Assembly (NCBI RefSeq): GCF_016706325.1
Contig: NZ_JADJJX010000001.1
Span: 186,001-250,000, forward strand
Length of the DNA stretch: 64,000 bases
Source of the DNA: Methanothrix sp.
Lineage (GTDB): Archaea; Halobacteriota; Methanosarcinia; Methanotrichales; Methanotrichaceae
Direction of reading: 5' to 3'
Numbering within the stretch: the first letter of the stretch is position 1; the number at the start of each line of letters is the position of its first letter. Positions 41,484 to 50,157 of the stretch are shown in pieces. The notes under the pieces were generated by a model. The model was not told the origin of the DNA, did not search any database, and saw nothing but the letters and a program-made list of their open reading frames with translations. Position numbers and translations under genes: made by a program.

Positions 41484-42410
41484 CTAAACCCCCGCCAGCT
41501 TGCAGTCAGCCTCGCTGTGCTCGATCTCCTGGATGCTCATCCTCTTCGCCGGATTGAAGCTCTTCTTGTGCCGGCAATCCATGAGCTTATGCCAGTTGTC
41601 TCTCTCCCAGATGTTGAAGGACTTATCCTCCTCCGGTATGAGCTGGCGCAGCCTCAGGACCAGTCCCTCCCAGTTGACTGCATGCCCGGAGAACTCCGGC
41701 CCATCCACGCAGGCGAACTTGGTCTCCCCCGCCACCTCCACCCGACAGGCTCCACACATCCCTGTTCCATCCACCATGATCGGGGTCAGGCTGACAATTG
41801 TCTCCACTCCTGCCGACCGGGAGGCATCTGCTGAGACCTTCATCATAAAGGGGCAGCCATGGACGAATATCCTGTCGATCTTCTTGCCCTCTCCCAGCTC
41901 CTGCTCGATGAAATCGTTAGCCCAGGCGGTCTTGCCGCAGCCCGTAACCACATGAAGCTCATCGCTATGCTCGGCCAGCTTATCAGTCCAGAAGACGAAA
42001 TCAGGGCCCCGCCCCTCTATCACAGTGATCACTGTATTCCCCTTCTCCTTGAGGGCCTTGATCAGTGGCAGAGAGGGGCCGGCTCCAAAGCAGCCGCAGG
42101 CGCATATCACCCGGCCGAAGTTCTCGATCTCTGTGGGCTTGCCCAGCGGTCCGGCTATATTGGCCACTGAATCGCCTTCACATAGGGTGGACAGCTTTGC
42201 AGTGCTGGTTCCCAGAACATAAAAGACGATATCTATAGTGCCCTCCTCTTCATCCCAGCCTGCCAGGCCCATGGGAATCCTCTCTCCTTTCTCGTCCACC
42301 CGGATGATAACAAACTGACCGGGCTTTGCGCTGCTGGCAATCTTGGGCGCTTTGAACTGCATATGGATGATATTGGGAGCAACAGTCTCCCTGGTTACTA
42401 TCTCGTACAT
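41484..42410 (-). CDS. NfnA/SudB-like ferredoxin:NAD(P) oxidoreductase subunit (FAD, [2Fe-2S])
   Basis: The 308-residue flavoprotein resembles the small subunit of NADH-dependent ferredoxin:NADP oxidoreductase/sulfide dehydrogenase. It has an FAD-binding barrel (FKAPKIASSAKPGQFVIIRV, then ERIPMGLAGW), an NAD(P)-binding domain (CGCFGAGPSLPLIKALKEKG) and a [2Fe-2S] site near the C-terminus (VDGTGMCGACRVEV ... FACVDGPEF; three Cys plus a nearby Asp). A 40-residue tail follows. It probably works with the large subunit encoded divergently at 42768. AGGAGG is well placed before the ATG. Confidence 0.87.
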   Translation of the reverse strand: MYEIVTRETVAPNIIHMQFKAPKIASSAKPGQFVIIRVDEKGERIPMGLAGWDEEEGTIDIVFYVLGTSTAKLSTLCEGDSVANIAGPLGKPTEIENFGRVICACGCFGAGPSLPLIKALKEKGNTVITVIEGRGPDFVFWTDKLAEHSDELHVVTGCGKTAWANDFIEQELGEGKKIDRIFVHGCPFMMKVSADASRSAGVETIVSLTPIMVDGTGMCGACRVEVAGETKFACVDGPEFSGHAVNWEGLVLRLRQLIPEEDKSFNIWERDNWHKLMDCRHKKSFNPAKRMSIQEIEHSEADCKLAGV

Positions 42411-42631
42411 CTAGCCTCCTATCATTTACCCAGCGAATAGACCACTCCAGCCGGGGACTCTTCGGCGCTGCGGCATAGAGCGAAGCTCGGGCTCTCCAAC
42501 GCTCTTTGCCCCTAGCATATCGATGGTAAGCTCATACTCTGACATCTGTGACAGGCAATGATGCAGATTAATTGTATTAGTAGGTTGCTCTGGTTGCTCT
42601 GATTGCTCTGATAGCTCTGAAAGGAAAATCT

Positions 42632-42641
42632 TTTTTATATA
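42632..42641 (+). promoter_or_regulatory. TATA box for the gene at 42768
   Basis: TTTTTTATATAG in front of a GC-richer leader. It predicts a transcription start near 42660, that is, at the start of the palindromic repeats. Confidence 0.6.
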
Positions 42642-42648
42642 GCACAGA

Positions 42649-42740
42649 GATGATCAGCGGTAGATCATCCAAGATGGATGATCAGCGGTAGATCATCCAA
42701 GATGGATGATCAGCATTAGATGATCAGCGGTAAGGGAACT
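42649..42740 (+). promoter_or_regulatory. 28-bp palindromic tandem repeats between TATA box and start codon
   Basis: Two exact 28-bp copies (42649-42676, 42677-42704) and a partly decayed third and fourth. Each contains GATGATC-AGCGGTA-GATCATC, a perfect 7-bp inverted repeat around a 7-base spacer. The position at and after the predicted transcription start fits operator sites for a repressor or stem-loops in the leader RNA. Confidence 0.7.
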
Positions 42741-42767
42741 TAGCCTCTGAGGCGCGGTGTGAAAGAG

Positions 42768-44180
42768 ATGGCAGACAAGTTGAACTTAAACCGGGTGGAG
42801 ATGCCCAAGCAATCTCCAGAGAAGAGGAAGGGCAACTTTCAGGAGGTTGCTTTGGGATACAGTGCAGAGCAGGCGGCTTTGGAGGCGAGCAGATGTATCC
42901 AGTGCAAAAAGCCCAAATGCGTTGATGGCTGCCCCGTCGGAGTGGATATTCCGGAATTCATTCTTGCCCTGAGGGAGGGCGACATGCCCGGCGCGGCCCT
43001 CTCCCTTAAGAGAAAGAACGCCCTGCCCGGAATCTGCGGACGGGTCTGCCCTCAGGAGGTGCAATGCGAGAGCCGCTGCGTCCTGGCAAAGAAGGGCGCA
43101 CCCGTGGCCATAGGCCGGCTGGAGCGCTATGTGGCCGACTGGGAGCAGGAGACGAAGAAATGCCCGCCCTGCGAGATCCTGCCTCCGACGGGCAAGAGCG
43201 CCGCGGTGGTGGGCTCGGGCCCCGCTGGCCTCACCTGCGCCGCAGATCTGGCCAGATTGGGGCATAAAGTCACCATCTTCGAGGCCCTGCATGATGGCGG
43301 AGGGGTTTTGGTCTATGGCATTCCCGAGTTCCGTCTGCCGAAGGCCATCGTCCGGGCGGAGATTGAGTACGTCAAATCGCTGGGGGTGGAGCTGGAGCTG
43401 GATTCAGTAGTGGGCAGACAGGTGCAACTGCACGAGCTGCTAGAAAATGAATTCGATTCCATATTCCTGGGGATCGGCGCAGGAGCGCCGCGATTTCTCA
43501 ATGTGCCCGGCGAGAACCTGAGCGGTGTCTACTCTGCCAATGAGTATCTAACCCGGGTAAACCTGATGAAGGCCTATAAGTTCCCTGATTATGATACCCC
43601 GATCAAGAAGGGGCGCAAGGTGGCAGTGATTGGGGGAGGGAATGTGGCCATGGATGCCGCCCGATCGGCTGTGCGCCTGGGGGCCGAAGAGGTGCATGTC
43701 ATCTACCGCCGCTCCCGGGAGGAGATGCCGGCGAGAAGGGAGGAGGTGGAGAATGCAATGGAGGAGGGGGTCATCTTCGATTTCCTCACCAATCCCACCC
43801 GCTTCCTGGGCGACCACCGGGGAATGGTCAAGATGATGGAGCTGGTGAAGATGGAGCTGGGCGAGCCCGATGCCTCGGGCAGGAGGAGCCCCAGGGTGAA
43901 GAAAGGCTCAGAGCACATAGAGGACGTGGATATAGTGGTCATCGCCGTGGGAACTGTTCCCAACCCCCTCATCGCCTCCAGCACCCCTCAACTGAAGACC
44001 ACCAAATGGGGAACTATAGTGGTGGATGAGAGGGGCAGGACAACTATGGAGGGGGTCTGGGCAGGAGGAGACATCACCACTGGAGGAGCAACGGTGATCA
44101 GCGCCATGGGCGCGGGCAAGATCGCTGCCGCGGACATGGACAACTGGATGCTGAATGATGGGCCGTGGTGCGATAAGTAG
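42768..44180 (+). CDS. gltA: NfnB/SudA-like NADPH oxidoreductase (glutamate synthase small-chain type)
   Basis: The 470-residue protein has N-terminal cysteine clusters for [4Fe-4S] centres (CIQCKKPKCVDGCP at about residues 43-56, then CGRVCPQEVQCESRC). Two Rossmann folds follow for FAD (VVGSGPAGLTCAADLA) and NADPH (AVIGGGNVAMDAARSA), ending with WAGGDITTGGATVISAMGAG. This is the glutamate-synthase beta/NfnB/SudA architecture. No glutamate synthase large subunit is nearby, while the NfnA-like partner is divergent across 357 bases. Electron bifurcation or ferredoxin:NADP transfer is thus more likely than glutamate synthesis. GTG 42759 is an alternative start. Confidence 0.88.
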   Translation: MADKLNLNRVEMPKQSPEKRKGNFQEVALGYSAEQAALEASRCIQCKKPKCVDGCPVGVDIPEFILALREGDMPGAALSLKRKNALPGICGRVCPQEVQCESRCVLAKKGAPVAIGRLERYVADWEQETKKCPPCEILPPTGKSAAVVGSGPAGLTCAADLARLGHKVTIFEALHDGGGVLVYGIPEFRLPKAIVRAEIEYVKSLGVELELDSVVGRQVQLHELLENEFDSIFLGIGAGAPRFLNVPGENLSGVYSANEYLTRVNLMKAYKFPDYDTPIKKGRKVAVIGGGNVAMDAARSAVRLGAEEVHVIYRRSREEMPARREEVENAMEEGVIFDFLTNPTRFLGDHRGMVKMMELVKMELGEPDASGRRSPRVKKGSEHIEDVDIVVIAVGTVPNPLIASSTPQLKTTKWGTIVVDERGRTTMEGVWAGGDITTGGATVISAMGAGKIAAADMDNWMLNDGPWCDK

Positions 44181-44249
44181 TATGCACCACTCTCATTTTC
44201 CCCATTTTGGCGCAGGCGTTCTTTAAGGGCATTTAAATATGCTCTGCCG

Positions 44250-45776
44250 CTATCTGCTATCTTGTTGGCGTGGATGGAATTCTGGACAGACGCCTCGCGC
44301 TACGATCACCCTTGGACCTGGCCTGGCCATCTCCTCCCGGAGCACCCCCTCCAATTCCTCCACAGATCCAGGAAGATCGATATAACGGAAGGGCATCAAC
44401 CCCTCCAAGAGCGAAGTGAGATCGGGCACCTCCTGGCCGCCGGTCATGGCAGCCACATCGTTCTTCAAGACGACCGCCAAAAGGTCCCGCTTCTGCCAGA
44501 GGGCATTGATCAGGCCCTGCAGCCCGGAGTGGGCCAGGGCATAGTCTCCCACCAGGGCGATCCCCTTGTTCTTGAATCCCGAGGCCACCCCCACAGAGGA
44601 GCCGAGGCCATATACCACATCCACCGACTGGTACGGCCTGCGGCTGGCGCGAATGGAGCAGCCGGCATCGCCGGCCACGGGCACATCCAGCCTCCCCAGG
44701 GCAGAGAAGAGGCTGGCGAAGGGGCAGCCATCGCATACCCCAGCGTAGCCCCGCCCGGCTACGGTTTCATACTCCTGAGAGAGCGGGGCGCAGGCCATAT
44801 TCAAGGCCATAGTCATACCCTCTCCGTTCTCTAAGAGCTCAAGGGCGCTGATGATATCCTCCCGATTCAGCTCTCCCCGCGGCAGGTGGCCGGTGAGCCT
44901 TCCTTTCACCTTTCCCCACCCCCTCAGATGGGACTCGATGAATGGCTCGGGCTCCTCTGCCACCAGGACGATCTGGTGATCATCGATGAACCGGCAGATG
45001 AGCCCCCAGGGCAGGGGATTGACATAGGCCAAAGAGAGAGAGGATGCCCCCAATCCCTCCGCCAGAGCAGCAGGACGTCCACTCCCGATGATCCCCACAC
45101 AGCCTGCACCTCTCTCCAGGTGGTTCAGATAGGAGGACTCTGCCGCCTCCCTGGCCCGGGCCATGACCTCCTCGTGATGCCTCTGGTGCAGACCGCGCAT
45201 GGTCAGCTCCGGCTCTGCCCTCTCAAACTGCTGTCCCGTGCCAGGGGAGGGCTGAGGGCTGATCTGGACCCCTTCTGCTGCCAGCATTGGCGAAGTGATC
45301 CGGACGATCACCGGCACCCTGAGCCCCTCGGAGAGGGAATAGGCCTCCAGGATGGAGAGGTACAGATTCTCAGGGTCTCGCGGATCGAGGACGGGAAGCT
45401 TTGCCACCAGCCCGTAAAAGCGGCTGTCCATCTCCGCCTGGGAGCCCTTAGGTCCCAGGTCGTCCCCGGCCAGCACCACCAGGCCCGAGCCGATGCTGTG
45501 GATGGCGGATATCACCAGGGGATCGGCCAGGACATTCATCCCCACCTGCTTGACCACCACCATCGAGCGCAATCCAGTGGCTGAAGCCCCCAGAGCGATC
45601 TCCAATGCCACCTTCTCATCGATGGAGATCTCCGCCTTCAGGCCGGCGGCCAGATCGGTTATAGGGTAGCCGGGGACGTAGGTTCGAACCGCCGCTTCTG
45701 CATCATCTGCTGCCAGGACAACAGCCTTCAGGCCATTTAGGCCCTTCAGGCCTTTCATGCTTCTTGGGCCGCTCAT
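44250..45776 (-). CDS. IorA-like thiamine-diphosphate enzyme lacking the ferredoxin domain
   Basis: The 508-residue protein resembles the alpha subunit of indolepyruvate:ferredoxin oxidoreductase. It has a pyrimidine-binding N-terminal domain (VPGYPITDLA, EKVALEIALGAS) and a CDGCPFASLF motif corresponding to the usual CPGCPHR. The TPP domain is GDYALAHSGLQGLINALW, then VVLKNDVAAMTGGQE. True IorA ends with two [4Fe-4S] ferredoxin motifs, but here the protein stops after the TPP domain with no CxxCxxCxxxCP. No iorB lies nearby. Its ATG overlaps the mmp11 stop (ATGA), so it is translated with a methanogenesis marker. The role may differ from amino acid degradation. Confidence 0.78.
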   Translation of the reverse strand: MSGPRSMKGLKGLNGLKAVVLAADDAEAAVRTYVPGYPITDLAAGLKAEISIDEKVALEIALGASATGLRSMVVVKQVGMNVLADPLVISAIHSIGSGLVVLAGDDLGPKGSQAEMDSRFYGLVAKLPVLDPRDPENLYLSILEAYSLSEGLRVPVIVRITSPMLAAEGVQISPQPSPGTGQQFERAEPELTMRGLHQRHHEEVMARAREAAESSYLNHLERGAGCVGIIGSGRPAALAEGLGASSLSLAYVNPLPWGLICRFIDDHQIVLVAEEPEPFIESHLRGWGKVKGRLTGHLPRGELNREDIISALELLENGEGMTMALNMACAPLSQEYETVAGRGYAGVCDGCPFASLFSALGRLDVPVAGDAGCSIRASRRPYQSVDVVYGLGSSVGVASGFKNKGIALVGDYALAHSGLQGLINALWQKRDLLAVVLKNDVAAMTGGQEVPDLTSLLEGLMPFRYIDLPGSVEELEGVLREEMARPGPRVIVARGVCPEFHPRQQDSR

Positions 45777-46672
45777 ACTGTTCCAGGGATTATGGACGTG
45801 TCCGGCTGGGCATTGAAGGGCAGGGCAGCCACAGCTCCAATCAGGCCCTGCCCCTTCATGATGATCTGAACTCCGGCCTGGCGCGCCACCTCCACAGCAT
45901 CCTCATAGCTAACCCTTTCCCTCTTGCATCTCAGGCCGAAGGGCAGGAGCTCGGAGGGATCGAAATCCCTGAACACCGCCATCCCCGTCTGCTCGGAGAC
46001 GGTGTATTTTTTCAGCAATGCTCTGAAGTCGCCCAGCATCCCCTCTCCTCTCCCCGGCAGGCAGGCGAACTCCACCACTGTGGAGACGCAGTTCTGGGTC
46101 TTGGTGGGCACGGGAAAGAGCTGCACCAGGGAGTGGGAGATGTAGCGAGCCTCAGGGCGGTCGACCCTCTGGGCGATGTTATGAACCAATGACCAGGTGG
46201 CCCCCACTGTCTTGGAGTCGGTATCGTCAACCCCGATGATCATCCTCTCCCTCCTGGGCAGGACTACAGTACCCCGGGCGACCAAGCCACCGCCGCATTC
46301 AGTGGCATCATATCTCAGCACATCCTCCGCCCGGGCGCGGGAGAGGGTGGCCCCCACGCCGCCGCCGCCCAAACCGGCATACGTGACCTCCACCTCCGAT
46401 CCGGATACCTGGACCGATTCGATACCTGCCGATTGCTTGGATGAGGCCAGCTCCAGATCGGCGCTGCCGGGGCAGAGCATATAGCGGAACCAATCCCCCT
46501 GATTGTATGAGCTTATGACCAGAGGACCGCGAGAGTAATGGTATCTGGCCCAGGCTGATCCCCCATAGCAGGAGGACCTCTCCAGTAGCTCCACCCTCTT
46601 GGCATCATCATCGACTACGGCATGAATCTGCTTGTAGACCACCACATAAGGATCTTCTAATTCTAGTTGCAC
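45773..46672 (-). CDS. mmp11: Methanogenesis marker protein 11
   Basis: The 299-residue protein belongs to the TIGR03280 family found only in methanogens. Recognisable parts are GSAWARYHYSRGPLVISSYNQGDWFRY, the IIGVDDTDSKTVGATWSLVHNIA motif (the DDTD is shared with a group of tRNA-modifying and lipoate-like enzymes), LVQLFPVPTKTQNCVSTVVEFAC, and the end IIMKGQGLIGAVAALPF. The function is unknown. The GVDDTDS motif suggests nucleotide or metal binding. It is the first gene of a two-gene unit with the IorA-like protein and is among the clearest markers that the host is a methanogen. Confidence 0.93.
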   Translation of the reverse strand: MQLELEDPYVVVYKQIHAVVDDDAKRVELLERSSCYGGSAWARYHYSRGPLVISSYNQGDWFRYMLCPGSADLELASSKQSAGIESVQVSGSEVEVTYAGLGGGGVGATLSRARAEDVLRYDATECGGGLVARGTVVLPRRERMIIGVDDTDSKTVGATWSLVHNIAQRVDRPEARYISHSLVQLFPVPTKTQNCVSTVVEFACLPGRGEGMLGDFRALLKKYTVSEQTGMAVFRDFDPSELLPFGLRCKRERVSYEDAVEVARQAGVQIIMKGQGLIGAVAALPFNAQPDTSIIPGTV

Positions 46673-47107
46673 GCCTCAAACCTCAGGGCAACTGATTGAT
46701 CATCTCTTATCATAAACCCTCTGATGCAGATGGATTCAAAATGAGAATTTCTAGAGCAAAAGCATCTGCTGCTCAATCCTTTTAGTCACACAAAAAAGCA
46801 TCTGATCTGATTAAAACTAACTCAACCCCTTCATATAGAACGCCCCTGCGTCAGCCCTTCGCCCCTCCTGCGCTACTGCCTCAGGCGCCCCTAAACGCCA
46901 GGCAGGCCCGGACGCCCTGGCAGCAGGCGCAAGCTGAATGAGATCGAAGAGCCTGCAGCTCGAAGATATCCAGATGCTGGCCATTTGTTCCCCGCAGAGG
47001 CCCCAGGCGTCCATGGACTGGAGTGTGCCATGCTGGCAGCAGCCTGGCTGGCTTGAGTTGCAGGGGGTTCAAGAAAGTGGGGACTATATCCAGTACCGAT
47101 AAGAAAA
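46673..47107. other. 435-bp gene-free GC-rich stretch, candidate structured RNA
   Basis: No frame here looks like a real protein. About 46840-47070 is GC-rich with many short complementary segments (GCCAGGCAGGCCCGG against CCTGGCAGCAGG; GGCTGGCTTGAG). It is flanked by AT-rich DNA, a pattern seen for structured RNAs in archaea. I checked by eye for SRP RNA (GGAAGG..AGCAGC), RNase P RNA and tRNA hallmarks and found none convincingly. Confidence 0.3.
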
Positions 47108-47473
47108 TCACGCCACATAAGGGCTGCTTTTGGCTTCGATCCCTCTTGCATTCTTCATATACTCTCTCAGCACCACTGTGGCATAGCTCCCTTTGGGCAG
47201 GACGAACTGCAGATGGGCAACATCACCCTCCACCCTGATCTTGGGATCGACCGGACAGAGGGCCGCCCTCCTGGTGCCACGCGAGCCCAGATCGGGGTTT
47301 TCTGCCACCTCAAAGCCCTCCGGCGAGATCTTCTCCTCTGCCAGGATCTGCCTTTCGATCTCCCCCTCCCGGCCCCCAGCCAGACGGCTCTCAAATCCGA
47401 TCAGGGGCAGGGTGACAAATGCCCTTCCCCTCTTCACCAGCCGCGCTACTGCATGCAGGTTATCCTCTGTCAC
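47108..47473 (-). CDS. truD: TruD C-terminal part in a shifted frame
   Basis: This frame carries the end of TruD. From about 47509 it reads LPDIEKSQEVTEDNLHAVARL, then VKRGRAFVTLPLIGFESRL, and ends with DVAHLQFVLPKGSYATVVLREYMK, the typical TruD C-terminal segment. It follows directly on 47488-48417. Only the part from TED (47473) has a formal start. A one-base loss in the CGCGGGGCC context near 47505 explains the split. Confidence 0.75.
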   Translation of the reverse strand: MTEDNLHAVARLVKRGRAFVTLPLIGFESRLAGGREGEIERQILAEEKISPEGFEVAENPDLGSRGTRRAALCPVDPKIRVEGDVAHLQFVLPKGSYATVVLREYMKNARGIEAKSSPYVA

Positions 47474-47487
47474 CTCCTGGCTCTTCT

Positions 47488-48417
47488 CTATATCGGGCAG
47501 GCCCCGCGGGAGAAGCAGACCACATCTCCCACCAGGGCTTCATCCAGAGGAATCGCCTTCTCCAGGCGGAGGCTCAGGATGCGGTTGAAGAGGTATGATT
47601 GGTAGGCATGCACAAAGAGGCGCCTCAGGTTGACGGAGAGAACATCAAAGGAATGGGCATAGTCTCCTGGATGCTCAGCCAGGTAGTTGAGCATGGCCAG
47701 CTCATAGTGCAGGTAGGGGGGAAATTCATTGCGCGCTGCCTGAATGTCCCCGCTCTCCCAGAGCCTCTCTCTCGCCTCCCTGGTCCTCTCCTGCTCCCCG
47801 GGATGGGGGAGGGAGAGGAATATGCGGACTGCCTCCTCGATCTTTCCCCTGGCCAGGGCTTCGCCCACCTTGTGGGTGACCGGCCTTATCTCCCCGAATC
47901 TCTGCACACCGAAGTAATTGGGAACTCCCCTGTGCCTCCTGATCTCCTCGCTGATGGAGGCCAGTCTACGAGCCGGTTCGGGGCAGGCCAGGTCCCGGAT
48001 GGTGATGGCGAAGCGGTTGCCCAGCAGGTCGCCCAGGCCCACCGCCCGGTTCGTCCTGCCCAGGACGTTTATACTGATGTCGGGGAGCTTGATCCTCTCC
48101 AGCTCCGGCTCATCCAGATTCATGATGCTGATCCTCTGACGGGTTCTGGCTCTCTTATCCTTGGTTCCCGCCCAGCCAAACCTCCGCTGGCTGATGCCAA
48201 GATGCCTGGACATCTCCCGGATGAGGTGGTGGGTGTCCCAGTCCCTCTTCTCCACCTCTATCACCAGATACCTCCCACCCTCGTAGACGAACTCCTCGAA
48301 GACCTCCTCCACCTGGAAGTCCTCCGGGCTGCTTCTGATGATCCCTCCGCAGCCAGGGCTGTCGGTGATATAATAGTTCATCCCCAGGAATCTGTCCAGA
48401 TCAGTTGCCGGTATCAT
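47488..48417 (-). CDS. truD: tRNA pseudouridine synthase D (TruD), N-terminal and catalytic part
   Basis: TruD converts U13 of tRNA to pseudouridine. The first 309 residues include SPEDFQVEEV, the catalytic FGWAGTKDKRARTRQ (Asp of TKDK), NRAVGLGDLLGNRFAITIRD, PNYFGVQRFGEIRPVTHKVG, and SVNLRRLFVHAYQSYLFNRIL. The frame ends early (FSRGACPI); the remaining 120 residues are in the next frame (47108-47473). Full length would be about 430 residues, normal for archaeal TruD. Since TruD is widely conserved, a sequencing or assembly indel is as likely as a real mutation. It follows pth2 by six bases. Confidence 0.88.
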   Translation of the reverse strand: MIPATDLDRFLGMNYYITDSPGCGGIIRSSPEDFQVEEVFEEFVYEGGRYLVIEVEKRDWDTHHLIREMSRHLGISQRRFGWAGTKDKRARTRQRISIMNLDEPELERIKLPDISINVLGRTNRAVGLGDLLGNRFAITIRDLACPEPARRLASISEEIRRHRGVPNYFGVQRFGEIRPVTHKVGEALARGKIEEAVRIFLSLPHPGEQERTREARERLWESGDIQAARNEFPPYLHYELAMLNYLAEHPGDYAHSFDVLSVNLRRLFVHAYQSYLFNRILSLRLEKAIPLDEALVGDVVCFSRGACPI

Positions 48418-48423
48418 TCTCCC

Positions 48424-48777
48424 TCAGACCAGCTTGAGCTTGCCTGTAACTCTGTCCATGAGCTTGCCATGCGCCGGCCCCAACCCCAGGGCGGTTATGG
48501 TGCCGGACGGGATCTCCGTCAGCCCGGCATCGGCTACAATGGCGGATGGTATTCCCACCCTCTCTGCATCCTCACGCAGGCGGAAGAGGTCAGCGACACC
48601 GGGAACCTTCAAGACGACCTTCTTTTGCCCCTCTGCCTTCCATTCGCTGACCGCTGACCGGTCCATCCTCTCCGCCCTCTCCACAGCCATCACTGCGGCA
48701 TGAGCCACCTGCACCGCCAGCTTCCCCGCCGATAGCTTCAGATCCTCTCTGATAACAATGCACTGCTTGAACTCCAT
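48424..48777 (-). CDS. pth2: Peptidyl-tRNA hydrolase, archaeal type
   Basis: Pth2 releases tRNA from stalled peptidyl-tRNA. The 117-residue protein has the full family pattern: FKQCIVIREDLKLSAGKLAVQVAHAA at the start (catalytic Lys, Asp region), QKKVVLKV, and the end AIVADAGLTEIPSGTITALGLGPA. It precedes truD in the same direction, a common archaeal pair in RNA metabolism. Confidence 0.96.
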   Translation of the reverse strand: MEFKQCIVIREDLKLSAGKLAVQVAHAAVMAVERAERMDRSAVSEWKAEGQKKVVLKVPGVADLFRLREDAERVGIPSAIVADAGLTEIPSGTITALGLGPAHGKLMDRVTGKLKLV

Positions 48778-48834
48778 GAATACTGCCCCGCTGCCAAGGA
48801 AAAAAGGTTTTTTAAAAATAGGAAGAGGCGAATG

Positions 48835-50157
48835 CTATGCCTCTTTGGTGACCACTCTGACGCAGGAGGGGCTCTTCACGATATTGCCCATCTTCGCCCC
48901 GATGAGATACTCCAGGCCTTTGTCGGCAGCGATGTCCAGGACGCGCTGGGTCACTACGCCATCGAATATAACTCCGTTGATATCTCCATTGGAGTCCTTC
49001 AGCTCCCGGGCCAGATCCCTCACTGCCACCTCTCGGAGGACATTATGGTTCTTGTCCATCAGCCTCGCGCACAGGGTTCCGTCCAGCTCATCCATATGCT
49101 GTCTGAACCACTCCCTCTCCGGCTCGGGCTTGAGAGCAGGCTCCGGCGGGGGGGCGGCAACGATCTCCTCGGCCACGGGAGCGGCTTTCGGCACCACCTC
49201 TCTGGGCACTATCCTGCGCGGAGCGATGGCCTCTGCCCTCTCAGCGGCATTTCTCACGCATAGCGGCCTCTCCCGGATCAGGCTCTTCCTCTTGGTGGTG
49301 ATCTCCCTTCTCTTCCGGGGCTGGTTTTTGATCTTATACTGATCTAGCACCTGCTCCACCGGGATCTTCTGGCGCAGAGCGCGGACGATCTCCTTTTGAG
49401 TCATATCCTCTACACTCTTCCCTTCCGGTGCTCGCGCCACATAATCGATATCTGCCACCTGAAGGAGCTCCTTTACTATCAGCTCCCCTCCCCGGTCGCC
49501 ATCGGTGAAGGCGGTCACCACCTTCTTGGCGCAGAGGTCGGCGATGGTGGGAGGCACATTGGTCCCGCCCACAGCTACGGCATTCTTGATGCCGTACTTG
49601 AGCAGGTTGAGCACATCCGCCCGGCCCTCAACCACCAAAATGGCATCCGAGTCGAGGACATTGGGTCCGGCGGGGAGGTTGTCCTTGCCCAGATGGATTA
49701 TCTCCTCCACCCGCACGGACTGCTTGATCTCCTCTGTGATCTCCTCCGTCTCCAAGATGTTCTCATCGAACATCTCCACCAGGATGCGTTTGGCCCTCTC
49801 TATGACGTACTTCCTCTTGGAGGCACGCACATCCTCAATGCGATTGATGGCGATTCTGGCAATGCAGGGCCCAACCCGATCTATGGTCTCCAGAGCGGCA
49901 GCCAATATGGCCGTCTCTACCTTGTCGAAGCTGGAAGGAATGGAGATGGTGCCGCCTGACTTTCCTCCACTGGATGTGATTTGCACATCGATTCTGCCCA
50001 ACCTACCTGTTTTTTGAAGGTCTCGCAGGTCAAGGTCGCTTCCAAGGAGACCCTCTGTCTGGCCGAAGATGGCGCCGACCACATCAGGCCGCTCGACTAT
50101 GCCCTCCGCAGTTATATCCGCATAAATGACATACTTAGTGGTATCAACATTCTGCAT
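48835..50157 (-). CDS. dnaG: Archaeal DnaG-type primase / exosome-associated protein
   Basis: The 440-residue protein carries a TOPRIM domain (AILVVEGRADVLNLLKYG, then VTAFTDGDRGGELIVKELLQ) between an N-terminal domain (TKYVIYADITAEGIVERPDVVGA) and a C-terminal domain. In archaea DnaG can make short RNA primers and is also a subunit of the RNA exosome via Csl4. A Pro/Ala/Glu-rich linker (about 335-365) joins the C-terminal domain (LDGTLCARLMDKNHNVLREV), which interacts with the exosome. Length is normal. Confidence 0.95.
   Translation of the reverse strand: MQNVDTTKYVIYADITAEGIVERPDVVGAIFGQTEGLLGSDLDLRDLQKTGRLGRIDVQITSSGGKSGGTISIPSSFDKVETAILAAALETIDRVGPCIARIAINRIEDVRASKRKYVIERAKRILVEMFDENILETEEITEEIKQSVRVEEIIHLGKDNLPAGPNVLDSDAILVVEGRADVLNLLKYGIKNAVAVGGTNVPPTIADLCAKKVVTAFTDGDRGGELIVKELLQVADIDYVARAPEGKSVEDMTQKEIVRALRQKIPVEQVLDQYKIKNQPRKRREITTKRKSLIRERPLCVRNAAERAEAIAPRRIVPREVVPKAAPVAEEIVAAPPPEPALKPEPEREWFRQHMDELDGTLCARLMDKNHNVLREVAVRDLARELKDSNGDINGVIFDGVVTQRVLDIAADKGLEYLIGAKMGNIVKSPSCVRVVTKEA

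Noticed and set aside
47023..47110. tRNA suspicion from GGGGGTTCAAG
   Set aside because: The T-loop-like string has no matching acceptor, D-arm or anticodon arm around it.
46817..47151. Three overlapping minus-strand ORFs (65-86 codons)
   Set aside because: Three frames open at once in GC-rich DNA, with no start signals and no conserved motifs, point to non-coding DNA.
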